Positions 1 through 6,318 of a stretch of 10,297 bases of DNA are shown piece by piece. Each line of letters starts with the position of its first letter. The stretch's first letter is position 1. Made by a program: the position numbers and the translations under genes. Below the pieces are notes generated by a model. The model was not told the DNA's origin. It made no database searches and worked only from the letters and a program-made list of their open reading frames with translations. Origin of the DNA: Bacteroidales bacterium (GTDB taxonomy: Bacteria; Bacteroidota; Bacteroidia; Bacteroidales; B18-G4); contig JAGLEK010000413.1 of NCBI GenBank assembly GCA_023145125.1, positions 1 to 10,297 of the forward strand. Direction: 5' to 3'.

Positions 1-41
1 ACGGTTGACAGTGAGTTGGAAGCTATAATCTAAATAATCCT

Positions 42-49
42 CATCTTTG
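42..49 (+). promoter_or_regulatory. Weak candidate -7 promoter element for rsmA
   Basis: CATCTTTG matches the Bacteroidetes -7 consensus TAnnTTTG except at its first base. A TTG lies at 16-18, giving a spacer of 23, longer than usual. It lies 16 bases before the rsmA ATG. No other gene is visible in bases 1-65. The match is imperfect, so this is a guess. Confidence 0.25.
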
Positions 50-65
50 TTGAAAATCATCTGCA

Positions 66-830
66 ATGTTTGTTTCACCCAAGAAGTCCCTCGGACAGCA
101 TTTTCTCATAGATCGCAATATTGCCGAAAAGATCGTTTCTTCCCTTCCGGCGACCCCGGCCAGAATATTGGAGATCGGCCCGGGAACAGGGATCCTTACT
201 AAGTATATCCTTGAAAACCCTGCCTTCGAGCCAATGTTCATCGAAACCGACCGTGAAGCAGTTGAATATCTTAACTCAGTTTTTCCCGGGATCGGTGATA
301 AGCTGGTCCATGATGACTTCCTGAAAGTTGATCTTAGGGATATGTTCCATGATAGTTACCAGATAGTAGGTAATCTGCCATACAATATTTCCAGTCAGAT
401 CTTCTTCCGTATGCTTGACGACAGGGATCGCCTGATATCCGCCGTTGTGATGATCCAGAAGGAGGTGGCGGAACGCATTCGCTCAGGCCCCGGCAGCAAA
501 GTGTATGGCATCCTGAGTGTGCTCCTGCAAACCTGGTTCGATGTTGAGTACCTCTTTACGGTTTCCGAAAATGTTTTCAAGCCCCGGCCCAGGGTGAAGT
601 CGGCAGTGATCCGGCTGAGCCGAAATACAAGCACAGATATCGGATGTGATCCCGGGTTTTATTTCAGGGTGGTAAAAGCCGCCTTTAACCAGCGCCGCAA
701 AACCCTGCGCAATGCATTAAAATCAATTATAGCTGATAAAGACACTTCCGGAATAAACCAATTCCTGGGCCAGAGAGCCGAACAACTTAGCGTAGAAGAA
801 TTTATTGAACTTGCCTGCTACCTGGAGTAA
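66..830 (+). CDS. rsmA: 16S rRNA (adenine1518-N6/adenine1519-N6)-dimethyltransferase RsmA (KsgA)
   Basis: RsmA uses S-adenosylmethionine to dimethylate two adjacent adenines in the 3'-terminal hairpin (helix 45) of 16S rRNA, a late step and checkpoint in 30S subunit assembly; loss gives kasugamycin resistance in well-studied bacteria. The 254-residue protein has the whole family pattern: N-terminal KKSLGQHFL (residues 6-14), SAM-binding EIGPGTG (36-42), acidic residue for the SAM ribose in IETD (59-62), catalytic NLPY (103-106) followed by NISS, and the C-terminal FNQRRKTLRN block. Length is normal for the family. The start is fixed because an in-frame TGA lies at 51-53 and no other start codon falls between. 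There is no Shine-Dalgarno, as is usual in Bacteroidota. It converges on the TPR gene, and a 7-bp repeat array fills the gap. Nothing is missing or odd within the gene. Confidence 0.97.
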   Translation: MFVSPKKSLGQHFLIDRNIAEKIVSSLPATPARILEIGPGTGILTKYILENPAFEPMFIETDREAVEYLNSVFPGIGDKLVHDDFLKVDLRDMFHDSYQIVGNLPYNISSQIFFRMLDDRDRLISAVVMIQKEVAERIRSGPGSKVYGILSVLLQTWFDVEYLFTVSENVFKPRPRVKSAVIRLSRNTSTDIGCDPGFYFRVVKAAFNQRRKTLRNALKSIIADKDTSGINQFLGQRAEQLSVEEFIELACYLE

Positions 831-860
831 AACGTAATTCAAACTTCTGATACACTGGTG

Positions 861-950
861 GTTTGGGGTTTGAAGTTTGGAGTTTGAAGTTCGAAAATCG
901 AAAATCGACAATCGACAATCGACAATCGACAATCGACAATCGACAATCAT
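861..950. repeat. Degenerate 7-bp tandem array between convergent genes
   Basis: Twelve consecutive heptads run in unbroken phase from 861 to 944, followed by a decayed unit. The first four are of the type GTTTGRR, the fifth is GTTCGAA, the sixth AATCGAA, and the last six are exact AATCGAC. The sequence of the unit thus changes stepwise while the period stays at 7. The array begins 30 bases after the rsmA stop, and its right end overlaps the stop codon of the minus-strand TPR gene (947-949). There is no hairpin with a T-run here, so no intrinsic terminator separates the two convergent genes. Confidence 0.93.
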
Positions 951-2851
951 ATGGCATCCCCCCTCAATCCCCTGAACTTCCTCCTGGCTTCCACGGTATA
1001 GATGCTTCCCGGATACTGAGTAAGAAGTTCCTGATATAGCTCCATAGCTTTCTCACGGTCATTGAAGACTTCCTCATGGAGTTGTGCCCTGCGATAAAGG
1101 GCATCATCCCCCAGGATATCTCCCGGATAGGCAATTGCGATCTGTTGCAGGAGGCTGTCGGCTTCATGGTATTCACTCTGGCTGATCCTGATCTCCGCCT
1201 TCCGGAAAAGCACCTCATCAAACAATGGGTGCCACCCGGCAAGCAGCTCGATGGAGTCCAGTGTAATATAAGCTTCATCGAACTTGTTTTGATAAAGAAA
1301 CAATTCTGCTTTTGCATAAAGGCGCAATCCTGCATAGCTGCTGTCGGCTTCGATATTGTCAGCTATGAGCAAGGAGAGCTCCAGGGCATCATTGGCGATC
1401 AGCTTGGAGGTGGCGGCTTTCAAAACGTCAAGCTGCGCCTTGGCCCAGCCAAACTCACCAATGTAATAGGTCAGGCGTGCATTTTTTAATTTTGCCAGAT
1501 GGCCGATGGGCTCATTTTTAAATGTTTTGTCTACCTGCGAATAAAGTAGCGTTGCCTCCCATACCTCTCCCTGGAAAAGATAGATATCGGCTAACTCAAT
1601 TTTACATTTCGCCCGGGAGATGCTTTCAGGCCCCGGAATTGCTATTGCCATCAGGAGGTTATGTATGGCATCATTTTCTTTGTCAAGATGAAAAGCCTGG
1701 ATGTGGGCAAGGTCACGGAGTAGTTGCATGGTTTCCCGGTGTACCCCAAATTCAGCTATCGCTTCCTCATATGCGGATTCCAGTTCCTGCAGTTCATCAT
1801 CTTCAATGCGGATGTTGTGTGATATCTGCTGGTATCGTGTTTCCAAAAAACCGATCAGGCCGTTCAGGTATAAGGGGGCATCCTTTCCTTTATCCAAAAT
1901 ATATTCATAGGCCTCTAATGCGGCATCGAAGTCTTTATTAACTAGGGCAAGCTCAGCTACGTTCAGCACCATGTAACCATCCTCCTTGAACCTCCTGTCG
2001 AGCGCGCGCGCCTGGATGAAAGCAAATGAAAAGTCTTTCTGTTGTATGGAGAGCCAGAGCAGCAGCTCGTTCAGGGATACTTCTTCAGGCGACTCCTGGT
2101 ACCTGGCTAGCATGCTTTCCTTCAGTATGCCGGGGAGGATGTGTTCGATGTCCCTGGCCATTGCTGTTTGCAGCCGGTTCTGGATGTCAGCCCTTGCCTC
2201 AGGAAAGCCTGCAAGGTGGTCCAGGTATGTCTCCACCATCTCATGGTAATTCCCGTTTCTTTCATACATGGTGGCAAGTTCAATGTCGAATGTGTAATCG
2301 CCCTGCATCAATATTTTGCCTTGCTGGTAGGCCCTGATGGCATATTCTACCTGGCCCCGCGTGTAAAATGCATTGGCGATCTGTTTTACCTCATGCACCC
2401 TGGCGGGCAAGTTATTTATAACATCTTCAAATGCTCTGTGTGCTTTTTCTGGTTCTGATGCCCGCATATATACAAAGCCCAGGTCAACCTTATAACGCAG
2501 TTGAGGATTTCTCCTGGAGTGTCTTTTGGCCAGTTTTTCTGCCTCCCTGAAATCCCTTAATTCCAACATGGAATATAAGGAGTAAGTATAGTTGGTATGG
2601 TTGGGCTCTTTATCGTACAGCCCTTTAAATATTTCCAGGGATTTTTCATATTCATGGTTCTGGTAATACTGAATGCCAAGGCGTTGCAGATTACGCTTAT
2701 TATCTTGCTGCTCAATATCGGAACGCGTTTCTATCTGGGAAAATAGTTCCTGTGCTCCTGAGGTGAGGAGGAGAAATACAATGATATGTCTGAGTAAGCT
2801 CATAAGAAATGAAACCGTGCTGTTCAGCCTGGGCCTGGTCTTAAGGGTCAT
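947..2851 (-). CDS. Secreted or periplasmic TPR-repeat protein
   Basis: This 634-residue protein has an N-terminal signal-like hydrophobic stretch (about residues 20-31, HIIVFLLLTSG) with no lipobox cysteine, then tetratricopeptide helical repeats through most of its length. Clear TPR-like units lie at about 55-82, 119-149, 155-185 and 188-218, and the last, near 583-616, resembles those of BamD/YbgF-type envelope TPR proteins. TPRs form protein-binding scaffolds; the partner cannot be told from sequence. The start ATG overlaps the serS stop as ATGA, implying translational coupling and co-transcription. A second ATG at residue 17 (2801-2803) would give a more typical signal peptide and could be the true start. 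The stop codon touches the 7-bp repeat array. Similar proteins beside tRNA synthetase genes occur in Bacteroidota, but no function is assigned. A role in envelope assembly is possible but is inference. Confidence 0.85.
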   Translation of the reverse strand: MTLKTRPRLNSTVSFLMSLLRHIIVFLLLTSGAQELFSQIETRSDIEQQDNKRNLQRLGIQYYQNHEYEKSLEIFKGLYDKEPNHTNYTYSLYSMLELRDFREAEKLAKRHSRRNPQLRYKVDLGFVYMRASEPEKAHRAFEDVINNLPARVHEVKQIANAFYTRGQVEYAIRAYQQGKILMQGDYTFDIELATMYERNGNYHEMVETYLDHLAGFPEARADIQNRLQTAMARDIEHILPGILKESMLARYQESPEEVSLNELLLWLSIQQKDFSFAFIQARALDRRFKEDGYMVLNVAELALVNKDFDAALEAYEYILDKGKDAPLYLNGLIGFLETRYQQISHNIRIEDDELQELESAYEEAIAEFGVHRETMQLLRDLAHIQAFHLDKENDAIHNLLMAIAIPGPESISRAKCKIELADIYLFQGEVWEATLLYSQVDKTFKNEPIGHLAKLKNARLTYYIGEFGWAKAQLDVLKAATSKLIANDALELSLLIADNIEADSSYAGLRLYAKAELFLYQNKFDEAYITLDSIELLAGWHPLFDEVLFRKAEIRISQSEYHEADSLLQQIAIAYPGDILGDDALYRRAQLHEEVFNDREKAMELYQELLTQYPGSIYTVEARRKFRGLRGDAI

Positions 2852-4119
2852 GATATCAGGTCAAAACCTGTATAAGCCCTTAAGGCTTTGGGTATGTTAA
2901 TACCCGTTTCTAACTGGTTGTTTTCAAGCAGTGCAGCAACTATCCTGGGTAACGCCAGGGCACTGCCATTTAGTGTGTGTGCAAGCCGGGTTTTGTTGTT
3001 TTCGTCCCTGAAGCGAAGCTTCATCCGGTTCGACTGGAAGGCCTCAAAATTTGATACGGAACTTACTTCCAGCCACCTCTTCTGGGCAGCAGAAAATACT
3101 TCGAAGTCGTAGGTCAGGGAGGAGGTAAAGCTGATATCCCCTCCGCATAATTTCAGGATACGGTATGGAAGCTCCAGCTTCTCGAGCAGGGATGCTACAT
3201 AAATACGCATTTCTTCCAGCGTGTCATAAGAACGTTCGGGATGGCATATCTGTACAATTTCCACCTTGTCAAACTGATGCAGCCTGTTCAGGCCACGCAC
3301 ATCTTTACCATAGGACCCTGCCTCACGACGGAAGCAGCTGGAGTAGGCCACATTTTTTATGGGTAGCGCATCTTGCCCCAGGATAACATCCCGGTAAATA
3401 TTGGTGATGGGTATCTCAGCCGTGGGTATTGCGTATAAATTGTCTTCACCGATATGGTACATCTGGCCATCTTTATCCGGCAGGTTGCCTGTGCCATAGG
3501 CAGAATCTTCGTTAACAAAGAGCGGAGGCTGGTACTCGATGTAGCCGGCTTCAAGGGCTTCATCGAGGAAAAAGTTGATTAGTGCACGTTGCAGCCGTGC
3601 CCCTTTGCTTTTATAAAACGGAAACCCTGCTCCGGTAACCTTGGCGCCAAGGTCGAAATCAATGATATCGTACTTCTTTGCCAGTTCCCAGTGTGGGACC
3701 GCATCATCATGAAGATTAATTTCAAATTCACTCGCCACCAGCACTTCATTGTCTTCTTCACTATTCCCGGCAGGTACCGAAGGGTGGGGGAGGTTTGGCA
3801 GCAGCACCATCTTTTCGTCCAGTGCCGATTTTGTTTCTTCCAGGATGATCCCCAGCGACTGTGTTTCATTTTTCAGTACAGCTGACTTTTCTTTCAGTGC
3901 ACCGGCTTCATCACCTTTGCCGCTTTTAAACAATATACCGATCTCTTTGGCGAGTATATTCGCTTCGGCAAGGCCGTCATCCATTTTTTTCTGGGTCTCC
4001 CGGCGCCTGTGGTCGAGTTCCATGATCTCCTCAACGAGTGCTTCTGCGTCGAAGTTCTTAATGCGGAGAAGCTCTGTCACCCCTTTGGGGTTTTCCTTAA
4101 TAATGTTCAGTTGGAGCAT
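2848..4119 (-). CDS. serS: Seryl-tRNA synthetase
   Basis: SerS activates serine with ATP and charges tRNA-Ser (and tRNA-Sec where present) in the cytoplasm. The 423-residue length is standard for the bacterial class II enzyme. Residues about 26-105 are the charged, helical antiparallel coiled-coil arm that grips the long variable arm of tRNA-Ser. The catalytic domain shows motif 1 around GAGFPFYKSKGARLQRALI (163-181), the TAE serine/ATP loop (233-235), motif 2 beginning FRREAGSYGKD (263-273) and ending LHQF, and motif 3 NGSALALPRIVAALLEN (384-400) with the class II arginine at 392. No key residue is missing. The upstream A-rich stretch lacks a Shine-Dalgarno; I see only a 7-of-8 promoter match (TATTTTTA on the minus strand). 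The gene overlaps the downstream TPR gene by 4 bases, and a terminator separates it from rpmA, so it is probably transcribed separately. Confidence 0.98.
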   Translation of the reverse strand: MLQLNIIKENPKGVTELLRIKNFDAEALVEEIMELDHRRRETQKKMDDGLAEANILAKEIGILFKSGKGDEAGALKEKSAVLKNETQSLGIILEETKSALDEKMVLLPNLPHPSVPAGNSEEDNEVLVASEFEINLHDDAVPHWELAKKYDIIDFDLGAKVTGAGFPFYKSKGARLQRALINFFLDEALEAGYIEYQPPLFVNEDSAYGTGNLPDKDGQMYHIGEDNLYAIPTAEIPITNIYRDVILGQDALPIKNVAYSSCFRREAGSYGKDVRGLNRLHQFDKVEIVQICHPERSYDTLEEMRIYVASLLEKLELPYRILKLCGGDISFTSSLTYDFEVFSAAQKRWLEVSSVSNFEAFQSNRMKLRFRDENNKTRLAHTLNGSALALPRIVAALLENNQLETGINIPKALRAYTGFDLIS

Positions 4120-4173
4120 GCTTAATTTTTTGTAAAAATAAGAAACACTTTGTTATCAGGGATGTTCAGGAAC

Positions 4174-4205
4174 AAAAAATCCTCTCCGGCAGTGCAGGAG
4201 AGGAT
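4174..4205 (-). terminator. Intrinsic terminator after rpmA
   Basis: On the minus strand ATCCTCTCC (stem, 4205-4197) pairs perfectly with GGAGAGGAT (4187-4179) across a 9-base loop, and six T residues follow (A-run at 4174-4179 on +). The 9-bp GC-containing stem plus U-tract is a typical Rho-independent terminator. It would end the rplU-rpmA transcript before serS. Confidence 0.85.
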
Positions 4206-4206
4206 C

Positions 4207-4227
4207 TTTAAATCATAATGATTTAAA
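4207..4227. repeat. AT-rich perfect palindrome after the rpmA stop
   Basis: The 10-base arms TTTAAATCAT and ATGATTTAAA are exact reverse complements around a single central A. It begins 4 bases downstream of the rpmA stop and abuts the terminator hairpin (1 base apart). It could be a second weak hairpin helping to stabilise the 3' end or a protein-binding site; the sequence alone does not decide. Confidence 0.7.
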
Positions 4228-4231
4228 TTTC

Positions 4232-4504
4232 TTATTTGTCACCATCACTTTCTGCTATCACCACGCTGACATATGATTTGTTGTTCCTTCTTTTCCTGAA
4301 CTCTACCAAACCGTCAACAAGTGCGAAAAGTGTATGATCTTTTCCCATGCCTACATTGAGGCCGGGGTGATGTGTTGTTCCTCTCTGGCGGATGATGATG
4401 TTACCGGCTTTGGCAGCCTGTCCACCGTAAATTTTAACGCCCAGTCGTTTACTTTCTGATTCACGGCCGTTATTCGAACTACCGGCACCTTTTTTATGAG
4501 CCAT
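4232..4504 (-). CDS. rpmA: 50S ribosomal protein L27
   Basis: L27 is a small basic protein of the large ribosomal subunit whose N-terminal tail reaches the peptidyl transferase centre. The 90-residue product begins MAHKKGAGSSNNGRESES, the conserved L27 N-terminus, and continues with KRLGVKIYGGQ (19-29), a core IIIRQRGTTHHPG (36-48) and VGMGKDHTLFALVDG (51-65), all standard. It lacks the cleaved N-terminal extension seen in Firmicutes, so the tail is ready-made. It lies 28 bases after rplU in the usual rplU-rpmA order and is followed by a clear terminator, so the two form one transcript. No Shine-Dalgarno precedes it; the leader is AT-rich. Confidence 0.98.
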   Translation of the reverse strand: MAHKKGAGSSNNGRESESKRLGVKIYGGQAAKAGNIIIRQRGTTHHPGLNVGMGKDHTLFALVDGLVEFRKRRNNKSYVSVVIAESDGDK

Positions 4505-4532
4505 GATATATAGTTTTAATGTGTTGCTTTAA

Positions 4533-5132
4533 TTATTTATCTTCTTTCTTGTCGCTGTCAGCCTTTTTTGCCTTCGGAGCGGCTTTGGGCTTGGCTTCCT
4601 TTTTCGGGGCCGCCTTTTTGGCTGCAGGTTTCGCTGCTTTCGGGGCTGCCTTTTTCGTTGCCGTGGTTTTCTTTGGAGCAGCTTTCTTTACTTCAGCAGG
4701 TTTTGTTGCCTTAGGTTTGGCTGCTGCTTTGGGCTTGGCCTTGGGAGCAGTTTCTTTTTTAGCCGTCGTAGCTTTAGCGGAGTCGGGCTTTTCAGCCTTG
4801 GGTGCTGCTGCTTTCGGTGCATTTTCCAGGATATTTTCAATCACCAGCCTGGTCATATATTGTCTGTGGCCATTCAGCTTTTGATATCCTTTTCTCCTCT
4901 TTTTCTTGAAAACAAGCACTTTATCAGCTTTCATATGTTCAAGGATCTTGGCGCTTACAAGCGCATCCTTGATCATCGGTGTTCCAACACTGACTTTTCC
5001 GTTGTTATCTATTAACATTACTTCGGAAAATTCAACTTTCGAACCTTCTTTTCCTTCTAATCTGTGGACAAAGATCTCTTGTTTTTTCTCAACTTTGAAC
5101 TGCTGTCCGGCTATTTCAACAATCGCGTACAT
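4533..5132 (-). CDS. rplU: 50S ribosomal protein L21 with long Lys/Ala/Pro-rich C-terminal tail
   Basis: L21 binds 23S rRNA in the large subunit. Residues 1-104 are an ordinary full-length L21: MYAIVEIAGQQFKVE at the start, VGTPMI at 49-54, and the basic block KVLVFKKKRRKGYQKLNGHR (71-90) followed by the signature RLVIENI. Beyond this comes an extra tail, residues 105-199, in which 32 Lys, 31 Ala and 13 Pro make up 76 of 95 residues, in PKAA/KKAAP-like repeats ending in an acidic/basic DSDKKEDK. The tail resembles histone H1-type disordered nucleic-acid-binding tails. Extended ribosomal proteins occur in Bacteroidota, but about 95 residues nearly doubles this one. It is in frame with no stop, so it is translated as part of L21. 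Its own promoter lies at 5169-5198; rpmA follows. Confidence 0.97.
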   Translation of the reverse strand: MYAIVEIAGQQFKVEKKQEIFVHRLEGKEGSKVEFSEVMLIDNNGKVSVGTPMIKDALVSAKILEHMKADKVLVFKKKRRKGYQKLNGHRQYMTRLVIENILENAPKAAAPKAEKPDSAKATTAKKETAPKAKPKAAAKPKATKPAEVKKAAPKKTTATKKAAPKAAKPAAKKAAPKKEAKPKAAPKAKKADSDKKEDK

Positions 5133-5168
5133 TACTTTTTCTTTTTCTTATCTTTCAAAAATGGAGTG

Positions 5169-5198
5169 CAAAATTAGTAAAAAATATTATTGTACAAA
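5169..5198 (-). promoter_or_regulatory. Bacteroidetes-type promoter of rplU-rpmA
   Basis: Read on the minus strand, TTTG (5198-5195) is followed after 18 bases by TAATTTTG (5176-5169), an exact match to the -7 consensus TAnnTTTG with a near-standard spacer. The start of transcription would fall about 30 bases before the rplU ATG. The -33 element lies within the last codons of the upstream permease gene, whose stop is at 5187-5189. The leader between start point and ATG is purine-rich (A/G). Confidence 0.75.
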
Positions 5199-6113
5199 GG
5201 TTTTATCAGTTTTTTTTGAGAATAAGTGCTTAACGTTGACCAGATAAACACCTCCGAGTATCATCATTATCCATATCAGGTAGTCCCAGTCAAATTGTTC
5301 CCCGTCGAGGATGCCCCAGCCAATGGCCACGATAGGGATCATATAAGTGACCGATGCAGCAAAAAGTGCACTTGTCATCTTGATCAGCATATTGAAAAAG
5401 ATAAGGGCCAGGGCAGTGCCTACAACGGCAAGAATGCTTATGTACCCAAGTCCGTTCCAGGCCTCCCGGCTGTGTGCCAGCTGATGCAGGAAATCTGTAA
5501 AGAAAAGCAGGTAAATGCAAACCGGCATGCCAATGATCAAAAAACTGATCGCTGTGATAGAAACGGCATCGAGTTCGACCAGGTAGGTTTTAATGATATT
5601 TACTGAGGCAGCGTAAAAGATGGTTGCGATAAGCACATATATGGCATAGCTGAAGTTGAAAGCAAAGCCGCCATTCCCGCTGAAATATATCAATCCGGCA
5701 GCACCGGCCAGGCCTGTAAATACACCGATGATGTTAAACCATTTTGGCTTAAGGTGAAAGAATGCAAGTCCGATCATCAGGGTAAATAATGTTGTCAGCG
5801 AGTTCAGGATTCCCGCCATATTGCTGTCGATGCCGGTCTGTGCCCGGGCAAAAAGAAAAGCCGGGGCTGCATTGCTGATGATCCCCACGATGGCCAGCAC
5901 TCCCCATTGTTTTCTTTTGACCCTCTTTAAACGCATCAGGGCAAGTGGCAGCAAAACGAGAAAGGTGATCACTATACGCAGGGAACCTACGATGCGGCTG
6001 TCGTAAGAAAATCCCTCCAGCCCCTGCTTGATCAGAATAAAAGAACTGCCCCAGGTCAGCACCAGGCCGAGGAGGATCAGCCAGGGAAGATAGGAATTTC
6101 GGGATTGCTTCAT
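5187..6113 (-). CDS. EamA-family (DMT superfamily) membrane permease
   Basis: A 308-residue inner-membrane protein with about ten hydrophobic segments in two homologous five-helix halves (about 11-145 and 155-296), the RhaT/EamA arrangement of the drug/metabolite transporter superfamily. Family marks are WGSSFILIKQGL (21-32) in the first helix and SVTYMIPIVAIGWG (264-277) before GE in the second half. Known members export amino acids, metabolites or drugs; substrate cannot be told here. The short positively charged tail (KHLFSKKTDK) would face the cytoplasm. The start ATG is preceded by a -7 element only 7 bases away, so the mRNA is likely leaderless or nearly so. No internal Met before residue 57 offers a better start. 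It is 54 bases upstream of rplU, which has its own promoter, so the two are not necessarily linked in function. Confidence 0.92.
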   Translation of the reverse strand: MKQSRNSYLPWLILLGLVLTWGSSFILIKQGLEGFSYDSRIVGSLRIVITFLVLLPLALMRLKRVKRKQWGVLAIVGIISNAAPAFLFARAQTGIDSNMAGILNSLTTLFTLMIGLAFFHLKPKWFNIIGVFTGLAGAAGLIYFSGNGGFAFNFSYAIYVLIATIFYAASVNIIKTYLVELDAVSITAISFLIIGMPVCIYLLFFTDFLHQLAHSREAWNGLGYISILAVVGTALALIFFNMLIKMTSALFAASVTYMIPIVAIGWGILDGEQFDWDYLIWIMMILGGVYLVNVKHLFSKKTDKTFVQ

Positions 6114-6120
6114 GGAAGTG

Positions 6121-6128
6121 CAAATGTA
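6121..6128 (-). promoter_or_regulatory. -7 promoter element of the EamA permease gene
   Basis: On the minus strand TACATTTG matches TAnnTTTG exactly and ends 7 bases before the ATG. Its surroundings (TTTTACTAnnTTTGCACT) are identical to those of the rplU promoter apart from the two free positions, which supports its being real. I see no good -33 TTTG; that region is occupied by the repeat array. Confidence 0.6.
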
Positions 6129-6142
6129 GTAAAAGCATACTT

Positions 6143-6238
6143 AGTGCTGAGTGCCGAGTTCAGAGTTCAGAGTTCAGAGTTCCAAGTACTTTAAGTACTT
6201 CAAGTATTCCAAGTACTTTAAGTACTCCAAGTACTATA
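6143..6238. repeat. Tandem array changing from 7-bp to 9-bp units
   Basis: Six heptads (6143-6184: AGTGCTG, AGTGCCG, three copies of AGTTCAG, AGTTCCA) run directly into six nonamers (6185-6238) with the core AGTACTYYA, for example AGTACTTTA and AGTACTCCA. All units start with AGT, so the units look related although the period changes at 6185. The array lies between the divergent permease and T9SS genes, immediately upstream of both promoters. The nonamers contain the self-complementary AGTACT. Confidence 0.92.
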
Positions 6239-6272
6239 TATAATATGGTATCCCGTATTCAAATTGTTTTTT

Positions 6273-6280
6273 TATATTTG
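6273..6280 (+). promoter_or_regulatory. -7 promoter element of the T9SS protein gene
   Basis: TATATTTG followed by CA matches the consensus TAnnTTTG exactly and lies 38 bases before the ATG, predicting a leader of roughly 33 bases. No convincing TTTG is seen about 19 bases upstream, so the -33 side is weak. Confidence 0.6.
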
Positions 6281-6318
6281 CATCGATAATCCTAATTATT
6301 AATTAAAAATTTATAGCA

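Noticed and set aside
1..20. End of another heptad array at the left edge
   Set aside because: The piece is too short to show a period of 7.
723..950. Minus-strand open frame of 75 codons with IVDCRLS repeats
   Set aside because: Its first third is the translation of the 7-bp array (21 bp gives a 7-residue period) and the rest lies antisense to rsmA. Such IVDCRLS-type hypothetical proteins are artefacts of heptad repeats.
861..950. CRISPR array
   Set aside because: Units are 7 bp and contiguous with no spacers; no cas genes are nearby. The same holds for the other arrays.
1522..1941. Plus-strand frame of 139 codons and others opposite the TPR gene
   Set aside because: They lack a family pattern and lie antisense to a well-supported TPR protein.
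4519..4884. Plus-strand frame of 121 codons that looks like an Ala/Phe-rich membrane protein
   Set aside because: It is the antisense of the Lys/Ala-rich L21 tail; the hydrophobicity comes from complementing AAG and GCN codons.
5749..6138. Minus-strand frame of 129 codons
   Set aside because: It is an alternate frame of the EamA permease; no membrane or family pattern is present.
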